Counted from the stretch's first letter, positions 43,533-53,525 are shown. The stretch: 64,000 bases of DNA from Seohaeicola zhoushanensis (GCF_014656415.1 NZ_BNCJ01000006.1:1-64000), one strand, 5' to 3'. Notes: generated from the sequence alone by a model not told the origin. Numbers and translations are program-made.

Positions 43533-45584
43533 ATGTCGCAGGCGGTTGAAGCAACTGAGAAACACTCTGCCATGCCCAGCTTCGGCCTGCGCCGGATGAC
43601 TGCCATCCAGGCGGAACTGGACGCGCTGAACGCCCGGCTGGGCGAAGCCGAGGCCCTGCTGGGCACGGACGCGGCCAAGCCGCTCCTGTCGCTGCGCAAG
43701 ACCCTCGACAGCCTGTGCCCGCAAATCACCTTCGTCGGACAGGTGAAGGCCGGCAAGACGGCCCTAGTCAACGCGCTCTCGGGCCGGCCGGGCCTGCTGC
43801 CCTCGGACGTGAACCCCTGGACCTCGGTGGTGACCTCGATCCAGGTCAATGGCCAGCGTCCGCGCAACGTGCGCTCGGAGTTCACCTTCTTCCAGCGCGA
43901 CGAATGGGAGGATCTGGTCAAGGAAGGCGGCCGCCTGGGCGAGATGGCTCGCCGCGCCGGGGCGCATGACGAGCTTGCCGAGATCCGCCGCCAGGTCAAC
44001 GCCATGTGCGAGAAATCCCGCGCCCGGCTGGGGCGGAACTTCGAACTGCTGCTGGGCCAGCGCCACAAATACGACCACTTCGACACCGCCCTGATCGAAC
44101 GCTATGTCTGCCTCGGCGATCCCGAGGAGGACGGCGCCGACCGCCAGGGCCGGTTTGCCGATATCACCCGCTTGGCCAAGCTCTACATCGACGAGCCCGC
44201 CTATCCCCTGCCGCTGCTGTTCCAGGACACGCCGGGCGTCAACGACCCCTTCCTTATGCGCGAACAGATCACGCTGAAAAGCGTTCGTGGCGCCTCGCTC
44301 TGCGTCGTCGTGCTCTCGGCCGCGCAGGCGCTAAACGCGGTCGACCTGGCGCTGGTGCAGCTGCTCTCCTCGATGGAAAATCGCCGCGTCATCATCTTCG
44401 TCAACCGCATCGACGAGCTGGACCGCCCCGAGACGCAGGTGGCCGAGATCCGCCGCTCGCTGACCCGCACCTTCGACAGCCAGTCGCTCGGCGGCATCGG
44501 CCACATCATCTTCGGTTGCGCCCGCTGGGCCGAAGCTGCGCTGACCGGGGGCCTCGAACAGCTGCGCCCCGACAGCCGCGCCAGCCTGGTCCGCGTGGTC
44601 GAGGCCGTCGGCAATGCCGACACGCCGGTCAACGCCCAGACCGCCTGGATCGCCTCGGGCCTGCCGGCGCTGCAGGAGGCGATCGGCACCATCGTGGAAC
44701 AGACTTCGGCGCGCCGGGTTGTCGAGCATGTGCGCCGCAAGCTCGGCAACCTCGTCATGGGCGCGGCCAATCAGGCCCTGGCCCGCTGCGAGGCCGGCGA
44801 AGCGCCACGCAGCCGCCTCAGCCCCGACGAACTGGAAGCCCGCCTGCATGGCCTGCGGCTGGACACCGAGACCCAACTGGCCGGCGCCAGCGGCGACATC
44901 CTTGCACGCTTCGATGCCGATATCGCCGACATCACCGCCGCCTTCATCGACCAGAGCCTGCTGGCGCTGACCGACGCCTTTGCGCAGGGCGTCGCAGGGC
45001 GCGAAAAGCTCGACCCGATGTTCCTGCGCACGCGCACCCGGGTGATCTATGCCCGCGCGGTGCGCGATGCCCGCGTGATGAACGACGCGGCGGGCCAAAG
45101 CGCCTCGGACGCCCTGAACGCGATCTACGGCGCGCTGATCGGCGAGGATGCCGGGAACCTGACCGTCGAACCGCCGCAGGCCCCTCACATGCCGCCGCCG
45201 GTCTCGCTCGGGCGCACCATCCTGATCGACATGCAGACGCCTTGGTGGAAGTCCTGGCTGGGCCGGCACCGCACGCCCGAGGCGCTGGAGCAGACCTACC
45301 GCCCGCTGATCGAGATCGAGGTCAAGGGCATCACCGAAGACGTCCGCGCCTGCATCGAAACCGCGCTCGAGGAAACCACGGCCGCCATGGCGCTCTTCCT
45401 CGAGGAACAGGGACAGATCGCCGCCGCGATCGCCGAGCGCAACGCCATCCAGACCGCCTCGCTGGCCGAGACGCGCCGCCTTGTCGCCGCGCTGCGCCAG
45501 TTGCACGGCCGGATCCGGGGCGAAAGCGACAAAGCCCTCCCCCCGGCCGGGGCCAAGGTCATGGAATTCCGCAATGCCGTATGA
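43533..45584 (+). CDS. Dynamin-like GTPase 1
   Basis: 683 residues from ATG 43533 (GGAG upstream); a GTG 6 nt earlier is the alternative. G1 GQVKAGKT at 69-76, G3 DTPGVND from 232, G4 NRID at 291-294, embedded in a G domain preceded by helices. The remainder (about 370-683) is long helical segments without a recognised membrane anchor, as in bacterial dynamin-like proteins, which hydrolyse GTP while bending or bridging membranes. A hydrophobic paddle is not obvious. It overlaps the second GTPase gene by 11 bp. Alternative: an assembly or chaperone-type GTPase of the same superfamily. Confidence 0.85.
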   Translation: MSQAVEATEKHSAMPSFGLRRMTAIQAELDALNARLGEAEALLGTDAAKPLLSLRKTLDSLCPQITFVGQVKAGKTALVNALSGRPGLLPSDVNPWTSVVTSIQVNGQRPRNVRSEFTFFQRDEWEDLVKEGGRLGEMARRAGAHDELAEIRRQVNAMCEKSRARLGRNFELLLGQRHKYDHFDTALIERYVCLGDPEEDGADRQGRFADITRLAKLYIDEPAYPLPLLFQDTPGVNDPFLMREQITLKSVRGASLCVVVLSAAQALNAVDLALVQLLSSMENRRVIIFVNRIDELDRPETQVAEIRRSLTRTFDSQSLGGIGHIIFGCARWAEAALTGGLEQLRPDSRASLVRVVEAVGNADTPVNAQTAWIASGLPALQEAIGTIVEQTSARRVVEHVRRKLGNLVMGAANQALARCEAGEAPRSRLSPDELEARLHGLRLDTETQLAGASGDILARFDADIADITAAFIDQSLLALTDAFAQGVAGREKLDPMFLRTRTRVIYARAVRDARVMNDAAGQSASDALNAIYGALIGEDAGNLTVEPPQAPHMPPPVSLGRTILIDMQTPWWKSWLGRHRTPEALEQTYRPLIEIEVKGITEDVRACIETALEETTAAMALFLEEQGQIAAAIAERNAIQTASLAETRRLVAALRQLHGRIRGESDKALPPAGAKVMEFRNAV

Positions 45585-46674
45585 CACCGACCGGGCGCGC
45601 CCGGTCTCGCAATTCGCCTACGACCGCCTGGCGCGGCAGGCCAGCACCAAACCGCGCATCGCCATCGCCGGCGAGTTCAGCGCGGGCAAGTCCACCCTGC
45701 TGAACCTGCTGATCGGCAGCGACCTGTTGACGATGCAGGTGACGGCAACCGACGCGCCGCCGATCCGGCTCTGCCACGGCGCGGACCCGGCGCAATGGAT
45801 CGGCCCGCGCGGCCATCGCCAGCCCATGCCCGAGGGCGGCATCGACGCCCTGCCCGAGCACTGCCGCGAGGTGCAGCTTTTCTACGAGGCCGACATCCTG
45901 CGCGGCGCGGATATCATCGACCTGCCCGGCCTCGCCGATCCCAACCGCAGCGACGCCGGCGCCCATTCCGCGCTGCTCGGCGCCCATATGGCGATCTGGT
46001 GCACCCCGGCAACCCAGGCCTGGCGCCAGTCCGAGCGCAGCCTTTGGGCCGCCCTGCCCGACCGGCTGCACCGGACCGGCCTTCTTGTCGTCACCCGCGC
46101 CGACAAGCTCGACTCCGACCACGAGCGCGAGCGTGTCCTGCGCCGGCTCCGCCGCGAGACCGAGGGTCTGTTCAGCCATATCCTGATGCTCTCGGCCACC
46201 CGCGGGATCGAGGCGCTGCAAACCCGCGACACCGCGCTCTGGGCCACCAGCGGCTGTGGCGAGTTGATCCGGCAGATCACGGCCCGCACGTCGGCGCTGC
46301 GCAAGGCCCGGCTGGCCCTGCTGGAGCGCTACAAGGTCGCCGAGATCGCAGCCGATCCCGAAGACCAGGTTCCCGACCCGGCCCCCGAGTTCGAGGATGA
46401 AGGCGTCGACGTGGCGCCTGCCGCGGAGTCGACCGCGGGTGTCGGCATTCTCGAATTGCTGCGCCAGGCCCGCGAGGCCCATGCGCGCAAGGAAGCCGAA
46501 GCAACGCAGGCCCAGCGTGAAGTAGCCCCCGCCCCGACCGTAGCCGAAACAGAACCACCAATCCCGCGAGAGGTGGAAATCTGGCGCAACATCGCCGCGC
46601 AACAACCTGATTTTCCGGGAAAAATGGAAATTTCGACTATGATTGAACACTATTTGGTCGCAATCTCTCGTTAA
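45574..46674 (+). CDS. Dynamin-like GTPase 2 (short)
   Basis: 366 residues from ATG 45574, inside the end of GTPase 1. G1 GEFSAGKST at 33-41, G3 DLPG at 116-119, and TRAD at 174-177 in place of the usual NKxD. After the G domain (to about 250) comes a Pro/Glu-rich, probably disordered stretch (300-340). A C-terminal segment PREVEIWRNIAAQ would suit a docking peptide. No lipid-binding or membrane helix is seen. Two unequal dynamin-like GTPases encoded together usually heterodimerise (LeoA/LeoBC type); that is inference here. Confidence 0.83.
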   Translation: MPYDTDRARPVSQFAYDRLARQASTKPRIAIAGEFSAGKSTLLNLLIGSDLLTMQVTATDAPPIRLCHGADPAQWIGPRGHRQPMPEGGIDALPEHCREVQLFYEADILRGADIIDLPGLADPNRSDAGAHSALLGAHMAIWCTPATQAWRQSERSLWAALPDRLHRTGLLVVTRADKLDSDHERERVLRRLRRETEGLFSHILMLSATRGIEALQTRDTALWATSGCGELIRQITARTSALRKARLALLERYKVAEIAADPEDQVPDPAPEFEDEGVDVAPAAESTAGVGILELLRQAREAHARKEAEATQAQREVAPAPTVAETEPPIPREVEIWRNIAAQQPDFPGKMEISTMIEHYLVAISR

Positions 46675-46859
46675 GGTTGATTCCTGACGATAATGTGAAA
46701 CCATAAAGCGAGATATTTCCCGCAGAATGACCTGAAACCCGGGTTCCGCCGGACCTGCGTTCGCCAATGAGCAAAGCATTCACGATGCGACTGAAACGAC
46801 GAACACAAGGCGCGAGAACGCTCGCCAACCGTCAGAAAACCAACCACGAAGGACAGAAA

Positions 46860-47213
46860 ATGAACAACGACCTCTCCGAACTGAGCGAAATGCAAGGCTT
46901 CATCGGTGCCTGCCTCGTCGACAGCGACACCGGCCTGATGCTGGCCTCGGAAGGCGGCGGCAAGCTCGACCTCGAAGCGGCTTCGGCGCTGAATACCCAG
47001 GTGGTCAAGGCCAAGCTGGCGGCGATCAACGCGCTCAAGCTGAACGACCAGATCGAGGACATCCTGATCTCGCTCGGCAAGCAATATCACCTGATCCGCC
47101 CGCTGGCGGCGAACCCCTCGGTGTTCCTCTACACCGCGCTTGATCGCAAGACGTCGAATCTGGGCCTCGCCCGCATCAAGGTGAAGCAGATCGAGGGCGC
47201 TCTCCAGCTCTGA
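46860..47213 (+). CDS. Roadblock/LC7-domain protein
   Basis: 117 residues from ATG 46860 (GAAGGA upstream). The single domain is GFIGACLVDSDTGLMLAS, a long helix (EAASALNTQVVKAKLAAINAL), IEDILISLGKQYHLIRPL and the closing strand with helix SNLGLARIKVKQIE. This is the Roadblock/LC7 fold that, in MglB and related proteins, dimerises and regulates a GTPase. Located 185 bp after a GTPase pair on the same strand, so it is a candidate regulator or targeting factor. No Ras-like MglA is present. Confidence 0.85.
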   Translation: MNNDLSELSEMQGFIGACLVDSDTGLMLASEGGGKLDLEAASALNTQVVKAKLAAINALKLNDQIEDILISLGKQYHLIRPLAANPSVFLYTALDRKTSNLGLARIKVKQIEGALQL

Positions 47214-47259
47214 GGGCTGATCACCGGCGCGGCCACGCTCCCTCGGGCCGCGCCAATCC

Positions 47260-47287
47260 GGGCGGGATCGCGCAAGCGCTCCCGCCC
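47260..47287. terminator. Bidirectional hairpin between the Roadblock and dipeptidase genes
   Basis: GGGCGGGATCGC and GCGCTCCCGCCC pair around a GCAA tetraloop with one mismatch, placed between two convergent genes. Confidence 0.6.
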
Positions 47288-47306
47288 GAGTTGCGTTTGG
47301 CCGGGG

Positions 47307-48365
47307 CTATGCGCCCCAGGTCCGTTCCAGAACCCGCAGCCAGTTGCCGTGGCTCAGCTTGCGGATCAGGTCTTCGCCATATTGATGCTCGGCCATGGCC
47401 TGCTGGAAGGCCGGCAGGCCGGTCACGTCGCCCAGCGGCGCCGGCACTTGCGCGCCGTCGAAATCCGAACCAAGGCCCACGCCGTCTTCACCGACCTTTT
47501 CGATCAGGTGGTCGAGATGGCGCAGCATCGGCTCCCATGTCATGTCTTCCGAACGCCGCCCATCCTCGCGCAGGAAGACGGTGGCATAGTTCAGCCCGAC
47601 CATGCCCCCGGTTTCGCGGATCACCGCCAGTTGGCGGTCGGTCAGGTTGCGGGTCGAGGCACAGAGCGCGTGGGCGTTGGAATGGGTGGCCACCAGCGGC
47701 GCGTCCGAGATCGCGGCCACGTCGTCAAAGCCCTTCTCGTTCAGATGCGAGAGGTCGACCATGATTTTCAACTCGTTACAGGCCTTCACGAAGGCCTTGC
47801 CGGTCTCGGTCAGCCCATCGCCGGTGTCGGGCGTGCCCGGATAGCGGAACGGGACGCCATGGCCGAAGAGCGTCGGCCGGCTCCAGACCGGCCCGACCGA
47901 GCGCAGGCCCATGGCGTGGAAGGCGTAGAGCGCGTCGAGGTCCGACCCGATCGCCTCGGCGCCCTCGATGTGCATGATCGCCGCGATGACGCCCTGCGCC
48001 ATGCACTCGCGGATCTCGGCCACGCTGCGCACGATCTTGAACCGCCCTGCGGCGACCCGTTCCATCCGCATCAGGATGCCGGCCATAGCCATGGCCACCG
48101 GCTGGGCCGCGTCGACGCCGATCATCTCGGGCAGCGCGAAATCATAGGGCGGCGTGTCCATCAGCGCGTCGTGATCCAGCCCGTCCGAGGGCGACGGGAT
48201 GTAGATGGCGAAGAAGCCGCCGGCAAAGCCGCCCTTGATCATGCGCGGCAGGTCGAGGTGGCCCTGGCCGTCGCCTTCCAGCCAGATCCGGTCGCGATCT
48301 TCGGGCTTCGCCCGCCAGAGCTTGAGCAGCAGGTCGTTGTGACCATCGAATACCGGAACGTTCAT
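47307..48365 (-). CDS. Membrane dipeptidase (peptidase family M19)
   Basis: 352 residues from ATG 48365, which overlaps the DppF-like stop (ATGA). Zinc ligands: HxD at His9 and Asp11 (FDGHNDLL), Glu in MHIEGAEAIG, then His in DLSHLNEKG and THSNAHALC. LGSDFDGAQVP is the conserved C-terminal Asp motif. It cleaves dipeptides, including D-amino-acid or dehydro forms in some members. No signal peptide, so the location is cytoplasmic. Its operon partner is a Dpp-type transporter, which suits cleavage of the imported dipeptide. Confidence 0.92.
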   Translation of the reverse strand: MNVPVFDGHNDLLLKLWRAKPEDRDRIWLEGDGQGHLDLPRMIKGGFAGGFFAIYIPSPSDGLDHDALMDTPPYDFALPEMIGVDAAQPVAMAMAGILMRMERVAAGRFKIVRSVAEIRECMAQGVIAAIMHIEGAEAIGSDLDALYAFHAMGLRSVGPVWSRPTLFGHGVPFRYPGTPDTGDGLTETGKAFVKACNELKIMVDLSHLNEKGFDDVAAISDAPLVATHSNAHALCASTRNLTDRQLAVIRETGGMVGLNYATVFLREDGRRSEDMTWEPMLRHLDHLIEKVGEDGVGLGSDFDGAQVPAPLGDVTGLPAFQQAMAEHQYGEDLIRKLSHGNWLRVLERTWGA

Positions 48366-49132
48366 GCACTGGTCTCCATCGGGGTATATCCTTCGCTCGC
48401 CGCCAGCAGGCGGCGCGTGTAATCCTGTGTCGCCCGGCCGGCCTGGAGGTCGGCGCGGGTCATCACTTCGACGGTCTGGCCGTGCTGCATCACCATCAGC
48501 TGTTCGCACATATGCGCGACCACGGCCAGGTCGTGGCTGACCAGCACATAGGTCAGCCCGCGCTCGGCGCGCAGCCGGTCGAGCAGGTTCAGCACCTCGG
48601 CCTGGATCGAGGCATCGAGCGCCGAGGTCGGCTCGTCGAGCAGCAGCACCGTGGGTTCCAGGATCAGCGCCCGGGCCACCGCCACGCGTTGCCGCTGCCC
48701 GCCCGAGAGCTGGTGCGGATAGGCAAAGCGGAAGCGCGGCCCGAGGCCGACATCGCGCAGCGCCGTCTCGATCCGCTTGTCGCGGTCCTTGAAGCCGTGG
48801 ATCGCTAGCGGCTCGGACAGCACCCGGTCGATGGTATGCCGCGGGTGCAGCGAAGCGTAGGGGTCCTGGAACACCATCTGCACGTTGCGGTAGAAGGCCG
48901 CGTCGCGCGGCTCGCTGACCGGGCGGCCCTCGAACAGCACTTCGCCCCCGGTCACCGGCGCCAGCCCGCAGATCGCCCGCAGCACGGTCGACTTGCCCGA
49001 GCCGCTTTCGCCGACGATGCCATAGCTCGCGCCGCGTTCGACGCGGAACGAGACGCCGCGCACGGCGTCGACCCGCTCGGCCCCGCTGTGAAAGCTGACC
49101 CGCAGGTCGCGGATATCCAGATGCGCTGTCAT
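48362..49132 (-). CDS. dppF: Dipeptide/oligopeptide ABC transporter ATP-binding protein (DppF type)
   Basis: 256 residues. Walker [13 protein letters not shown] signature [10 protein letters not shown], Walker [12 protein letters not shown], and a C-terminal extension typical of the OppF/DppF class. It pairs with the DppD-type protein whose gene overlaps by ATGA. Confidence 0.92.
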   Translation of the reverse strand: MTAHLDIRDLRVSFHSGAERVDAVRGVSFRVERGASYGIVGESGSGKSTVLRAICGLAPVTGGEVLFEGRPVSEPRDAAFYRNVQMVFQDPYASLHPRHTIDRVLSEPLAIHGFKDRDKRIETALRDVGLGPRFRFAYPHQLSGGQRQRVAVARALILEPTVLLLDEPTSALDASIQAEVLNLLDRLRAERGLTYVLVSHDLAVVAHMCEQLMVMQHGQTVEVMTRADLQAGRATQDYTRRLLAASEGYTPMETSA

Positions 49133-49962
49133 TCGGCCCAGCTCTCCTCGCGTTGCAGTGTGGGCAACGGACGCGCGCTTCCGTCGATCTTGGGCAGGCA
49201 GTTGTAGAGGCCCCGCGTGTAGGGATGCTGGGCGTTCAGCAATTCGGAGGCCTTCAGCTCCTCGACCACCTTGCCGGCATACATCACCAGCACCCGGTCG
49301 CAGAAGGACGAGACCAGCCGCAGGTCGTGGCTAATGAGGATCAGCCCCATGCCGCGTTCGCTCACCAGACGGTCGAGGATGCGCAGCACCTCGATCTGCA
49401 CGGTCACGTCCAGCGCCGAGGTCGGCTCGTCGGCGATCAGCATGTCGGGCTCGGTGATGAGCATCATCGCGATCATCGCCCGCTGTCCCATGCCGCCCGA
49501 CAGCTCGTGCGGATAGGCGCCGAAGACGCGTTTCGGGTCCCTGATCTGCACCGCCTCGAGCATGGCGATGGCGCGATCCTTTGCCTCGGCGCGCGAGGTG
49601 CCGGCGTGCAGGTTCCAGCATTCCACCAGCTGCTTGCCGATGGTCATCACCGGGTTCAGCGAGAACTTGGGGTCCTGCATCACCATCGAGATCCGCGCGC
49701 CGCGCAGCCTGCGCCAGGTTGCCTTGTCGGCATTGCGCAGGTCGATGCCGTCGAACTCCAGCCGCTTGGCCTCCGCCTGCCCCGGCGGCGGCGTCAGCCC
49801 CAGGATGGCCCGGCCGGTCTGGCTCTTGCCCGAGCCGCTTTCGCCCACGATCCCCAGCCGCTCGCGCCCGAGCGCGAAGGTGACGCCGCGCACCACCTCG
49901 ACCGGCCCGTTGCGCGAGGGGAAGCGGACCCGCAGGTCTTCCACTGTCAGCAGATCACTCAT
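49129..49962 (-). CDS. dppD: Dipeptide/oligopeptide ABC transporter ATP-binding protein (DppD type)
   Basis: 277 residues. Walker [12 protein letters not shown], signature LSGGMGQRAMI and Walker [13 protein letters not shown]. The C-terminal NAQHPYTRGLYNCLP is the oligopeptide-binding tail of OppD/DppD. Overlaps the permease gene and the DppF-like gene by ATGA. Confidence 0.93.
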   Translation of the reverse strand: MSDLLTVEDLRVRFPSRNGPVEVVRGVTFALGRERLGIVGESGSGKSQTGRAILGLTPPPGQAEAKRLEFDGIDLRNADKATWRRLRGARISMVMQDPKFSLNPVMTIGKQLVECWNLHAGTSRAEAKDRAIAMLEAVQIRDPKRVFGAYPHELSGGMGQRAMIAMMLITEPDMLIADEPTSALDVTVQIEVLRILDRLVSERGMGLILISHDLRLVSSFCDRVLVMYAGKVVEELKASELLNAQHPYTRGLYNCLPKIDGSARPLPTLQREESWAE

Positions 49963-50867
49963 TTGCGCGCCTTCGGATCAAGCACATCGCGCAGCCCGTC
50001 GCCCAGCAGGTTGAACCCCAGCGAGACGGTGAAGATGGCGATGCCGGGAATGGTGGCGACCCACCAGAAATCGATCAGGAACCTGCGACCGGCGGCAATC
50101 ATCGCGCCCCATTCGGGCTGCGGCGGTTGCGCGCCAAGGCCGAGGAAGCCCAGTCCGGCGGCGGTGAGGATGATCCCCGCCATGTCGAGCGTCACCCGGA
50201 TGATCACCGACGAGAGGCACAGCGGCGTGACATGGCCCCAGAGGATGCGTAGCGAGGACGCCCCCTGGAGCCGCGCCGCGTTGATGAAATCGCTGTCGCG
50301 GATGGTCAGCGTCTCGGCCCTTGCCAATCGCGCATAGGGCGGCCAGGAGGTGATGGCGATGGCGATGATCGCATTCTCGATCCCCGGCCCCAGTGCCGCC
50401 ACGAAGGCCAGCGCCAGGATCAGCCGCGGGAAGGCCAGGAAGATGTCGGTGGTGCGCATCAGCACGGTATCGACCCAGCCGCCGAAATAGCCCGCCGTGG
50501 TGCCGACCAGCAGCCCGATGGGCGTGGCGATGACCGCGACCAGCGCCACCACCATCAGCGTCAGGCGCGAGCCGTAGACGATGCGGCTGAAGATGTCGCG
50601 CGCCTGCTCGTCGGTGCCGAATGGGTGTTCCCAGCTGGGCGGCAGCAGCCGCGCGGTGCGCAGGTCGCCCCCGGCGAGCGGGTCGTAGGGCGCGATGACA
50701 TCGGCAAAGAGCGCCACCAGGATCAGCACCACGATGATGCCGAGTCCCACCATCGCCAGCCAGTTCGAGCGCAGCGACAGCCAGGTGCGATAGACCTGCC
50801 CCAGCCGGGCCTGCCGGCGCGAGGTCGGCTGCTCGGAGAGCAGCCATTCACGGGAAAGCGCGCTCAT
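49959..50867 (-). CDS. dppC: Peptide ABC transporter permease (DppC type)
   Basis: 302 residues from ATG 50867, overlapping the DppB stop. N-terminal cytoplasmic segment, then five or six helices. The EAA loop is INAARLQGASSLRILWGHV. HPFGTDEQARDIFSRIVYGSRLTL is the typical DppC periplasmic start. Confidence 0.93.
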   Translation of the reverse strand: MSALSREWLLSEQPTSRRQARLGQVYRTWLSLRSNWLAMVGLGIIVVLILVALFADVIAPYDPLAGGDLRTARLLPPSWEHPFGTDEQARDIFSRIVYGSRLTLMVVALVAVIATPIGLLVGTTAGYFGGWVDTVLMRTTDIFLAFPRLILALAFVAALGPGIENAIIAIAITSWPPYARLARAETLTIRDSDFINAARLQGASSLRILWGHVTPLCLSSVIIRVTLDMAGIILTAAGLGFLGLGAQPPQPEWGAMIAAGRRFLIDFWWVATIPGIAIFTVSLGFNLLGDGLRDVLDPKARK

Positions 50868-51928
50868 CTGCCCCTCCTGACCCGCGGGTCCAGCAGGGAA
50901 TAGAGCAGGTCCGAGAACAGGTTGAGCCCGACGAAGATCGCCCCGATGATGAGGGTGCAGCCCAGCACCGCGTTCATGTCGGCGTTCTGCAGGCTGTTGG
51001 TCAGGTATTGCCCGAGGCCCGGCCAGGCGAAGACTGTCTCGGTCAGCACCGAACCTTCGAGCAGGTTGGCATAGGACAGCGCCACCACGGTTATCAGCGG
51101 CACCGCCGCGTTGCGCAGCGCGTGCAGCCAGATGATGCGCCATTCCGGCACGCCCTTGACGCGGGCGGTGACGACATATTCCTGGCTCAGCTCCTGCAGC
51201 ATGAAGCTGCGGGTCATCCGGCTGATATAGGCCATCGAGAAATAGCCCAGCAGCGAGGCCGGCAGGATGATGTGGCTGAAGACATTGCGGAAGGCGGCCC
51301 ATTGGCCCTGCATCGCGGTGTCGATCAGCAGCAGCCCGGTCTGGCGGGTCACCGAATACTCGTAGGCGATGTCGATGCGGCCCGGCCCCGCGACCCAGCC
51401 GAGGCTGGCGTAGAAGACCAGCAGCCCGATCAGGCCGAGCCAGAAGATCGGCGCAGAATAGCCGACGAGGCCCAGCACGCGCACCACCTGGTCGGCCAGC
51501 CCGCCCTGGCGGACGGCAGCCAGCACGCCGGCGGGAATCCCGATGAGGGTGCCGATGATGATCGCCACGCTGGCGAGTTCGAGAGTTGCCGGGAAGACGC
51601 GGGCGATATCCTCGGCAATCGGCTTCTTGGTCAGAAGCGACTCGCCGAAGCTGCCCGAAAGCATCTTCTGGAGGTAGATGAGGAACTGCTCCCACAGTGG
51701 CTTGTCGAGGCCGAGTTCGATGAAGACCTTGTCATAGGTCGACTGGCTGGCCCGGTCGCCGACCACCGCCAGCACCGGATCGACCGGCACGACGCGGCCG
51801 ATCAGGAAGGTGACGAGCAGCAATCCGAAAAAGGTGACGGCAACCGAGAGGATCAGCTTGGCTGCCTTGACGGAAAAGGATCGAAGGGCGCTTGCGCGCC
51901 CTTCACCCGAGGTATCGGCCAGGGCCAT
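50864..51928 (-). CDS. dppB: Peptide ABC transporter permease (DppB type)
   Basis: 354 residues, six helices. Family marks: FLIGRVVPVDPVLAVVGDRAS, and the EAA loop VTARVKGVPEWRIIWLHALRNA. The C-terminus contains TVVALSYANLLEGSVLTETVFAWPGLGQYL. The first 20 residues are hydrophilic, giving a slightly long start. It begins 1 nt after the SBP stop. Confidence 0.93.
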   Translation of the reverse strand: MALADTSGEGRASALRSFSVKAAKLILSVAVTFFGLLLVTFLIGRVVPVDPVLAVVGDRASQSTYDKVFIELGLDKPLWEQFLIYLQKMLSGSFGESLLTKKPIAEDIARVFPATLELASVAIIIGTLIGIPAGVLAAVRQGGLADQVVRVLGLVGYSAPIFWLGLIGLLVFYASLGWVAGPGRIDIAYEYSVTRQTGLLLIDTAMQGQWAAFRNVFSHIILPASLLGYFSMAYISRMTRSFMLQELSQEYVVTARVKGVPEWRIIWLHALRNAAVPLITVVALSYANLLEGSVLTETVFAWPGLGQYLTNSLQNADMNAVLGCTLIIGAIFVGLNLFSDLLYSLLDPRVRRGR

Positions 51929-51929
51929 C

Positions 51930-53525
51930 TTACTTTGTCACGGCCTTGAACGAGTTGTCGTTGAACGAGGGTCCGACGACAAAGCCCTTCACGTTGGCGC
52001 GGCGACCGAGCACCTCGATCTCCTGGAACATGATGACGAAAGGCGAGGTCATCTGATGTTCTTTCTGGATGTCGATATACATCTGCGCGCGCTTGCCGGC
52101 GTCGGCTTCCAGCACGGCGGCGTCGGCCATCTTGGTCATCTCGGGGATGTCCCAGGCATTGCGCCAGGCCAGCGGCTTGGAGGTGGCGTCATCGGCGTTG
52201 TTGGGATTGCGCGCGAAGGTGTCGGCGTTGGTGTGCGGGTCCTGGTAGTCCGGTCCCCAGCGGCCGATGTAGATGTCGTGGTTGCGCGCGCGATACTTTG
52301 TCAACGTCTGCTGGCCGTCGCCGGGGATCAGTTCCATCTTGATGCCGGCCTGCGCCATGGTCTGCTGGATCGCCTGCGCCATGCCGGTGATCTCGGGGGT
52401 GTTGCGGGTGTCCATGGTGACGCTGAAGCCATCCGGCAGCCCGGCCTTGGCCAGCAGCTCCTTGGCCTTCTCGACGTTCAGCGAATAGGGCGTGTCTTCG
52501 AGCGCACCGAGGAAGCCCTTGGGCAGGAAGGCCTGATGGACTTGCACCTTGCCCTTCATGATGGTGTCGGCGATGGCCTGGTAGTCGACCAGGTATTTCA
52601 TCGCCTCGCGCACCTCGGGCTTGGAGAGGTATTCGTTCTTCTGGCTGAGGCCCAGGTAGTAGATCGAGCCCTTGACGCCGCTCTCGATCACGATGTCGGG
52701 GTTGGAGGAAAGCGCGTTGATCTCTTCCGCGCCAAGGTTGCGGGCGATGTCGATGTCGCCCTGCTCCAGCAGCAGGCGCTGGGTCGAGGCCTCGGGGATG
52801 TGGCGATAGATGGCGCGGGCCATCGGCGCCTTGTCACCCGAGTAGTTGTCGTTGCGCTCCAGCACGACCACCTCGTTGGCGCGCCAGTCGCGGATGCTGA
52901 AGGCGCCCGAGCCGGCATAGTTGGTCTTCAGCCAGTTGTAGCCGAAGTCGCCGTCGGCCTCGTGCTCCATGGCGACCTTCTTGTCGACGATGAAGCCGAC
53001 CGTCGCGGTCAGGCAATACAGCACCAGCGTCGGCGCATAGGCCTGATCCATCTCGAATTCGAAGGTCATGTCGCCGGTCTGGCGGATCTTCTCCTCGACG
53101 TTGTCGGCGCTGAGACCGAACTGGGTGAGGATGAAGGCCGGCGACTTGTCGAGCTTGACGGCGCGCTGCAGCGAGAAGACCGCGTCCTCGGCGGTGATCG
53201 GGTTGCCCGAGGCGAATTTCATGCCCGGGCGGATGGTGAAGGTGAAGGTCTTGCCGTCGGCCGAGATGTCCCACTTCTCGGCGACCACGCCGAAGATGTT
53301 GGAGACGTCGTTCACGTCATAGCCGACGAGGCCCTGGTAGCTGTTGCCGAGGATCTCGGAGGCGGTGAATTCGAAGACTTCCGCCGGGTCCAGCGAGATG
53401 ATGTCGTCGATCGACCAGGCCTGGATCAGCGTGTCGGGCGGTGTCTCTGCCTTCGCCGTCAACGGCGTCAGGGCCGTCGTCAAGGCAAGCGAGGCGGCAG
53501 CGACCAGGGTGTGGAACTGGTTCAT
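51930..53525 (-). CDS. dppA: Peptide ABC transporter substrate-binding protein (SBP_bac_5)
   Basis: 531 residues. Signal peptide about 1-26 (FHTLVAAASLALTTALTPLTAKA). SBP family 5 signatures follow: WSIDDIISLDPAEVFEFTASEILGNSYQGLV, FTIRPGMKFASGNPITAEDAVFSL and KYLVDYQAIADTIMKGKVQVHQAFLPKG. It captures oligopeptides, nickel-like complexes or other amides; with the dipeptidase downstream, dipeptides are the best guess. First gene of the operon. Confidence 0.94.
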   Translation of the reverse strand: MNQFHTLVAAASLALTTALTPLTAKAETPPDTLIQAWSIDDIISLDPAEVFEFTASEILGNSYQGLVGYDVNDVSNIFGVVAEKWDISADGKTFTFTIRPGMKFASGNPITAEDAVFSLQRAVKLDKSPAFILTQFGLSADNVEEKIRQTGDMTFEFEMDQAYAPTLVLYCLTATVGFIVDKKVAMEHEADGDFGYNWLKTNYAGSGAFSIRDWRANEVVVLERNDNYSGDKAPMARAIYRHIPEASTQRLLLEQGDIDIARNLGAEEINALSSNPDIVIESGVKGSIYYLGLSQKNEYLSKPEVREAMKYLVDYQAIADTIMKGKVQVHQAFLPKGFLGALEDTPYSLNVEKAKELLAKAGLPDGFSVTMDTRNTPEITGMAQAIQQTMAQAGIKMELIPGDGQQTLTKYRARNHDIYIGRWGPDYQDPHTNADTFARNPNNADDATSKPLAWRNAWDIPEMTKMADAAVLEADAGKRAQMYIDIQKEHQMTSPFVIMFQEIEVLGRRANVKGFVVGPSFNDNSFKAVTK

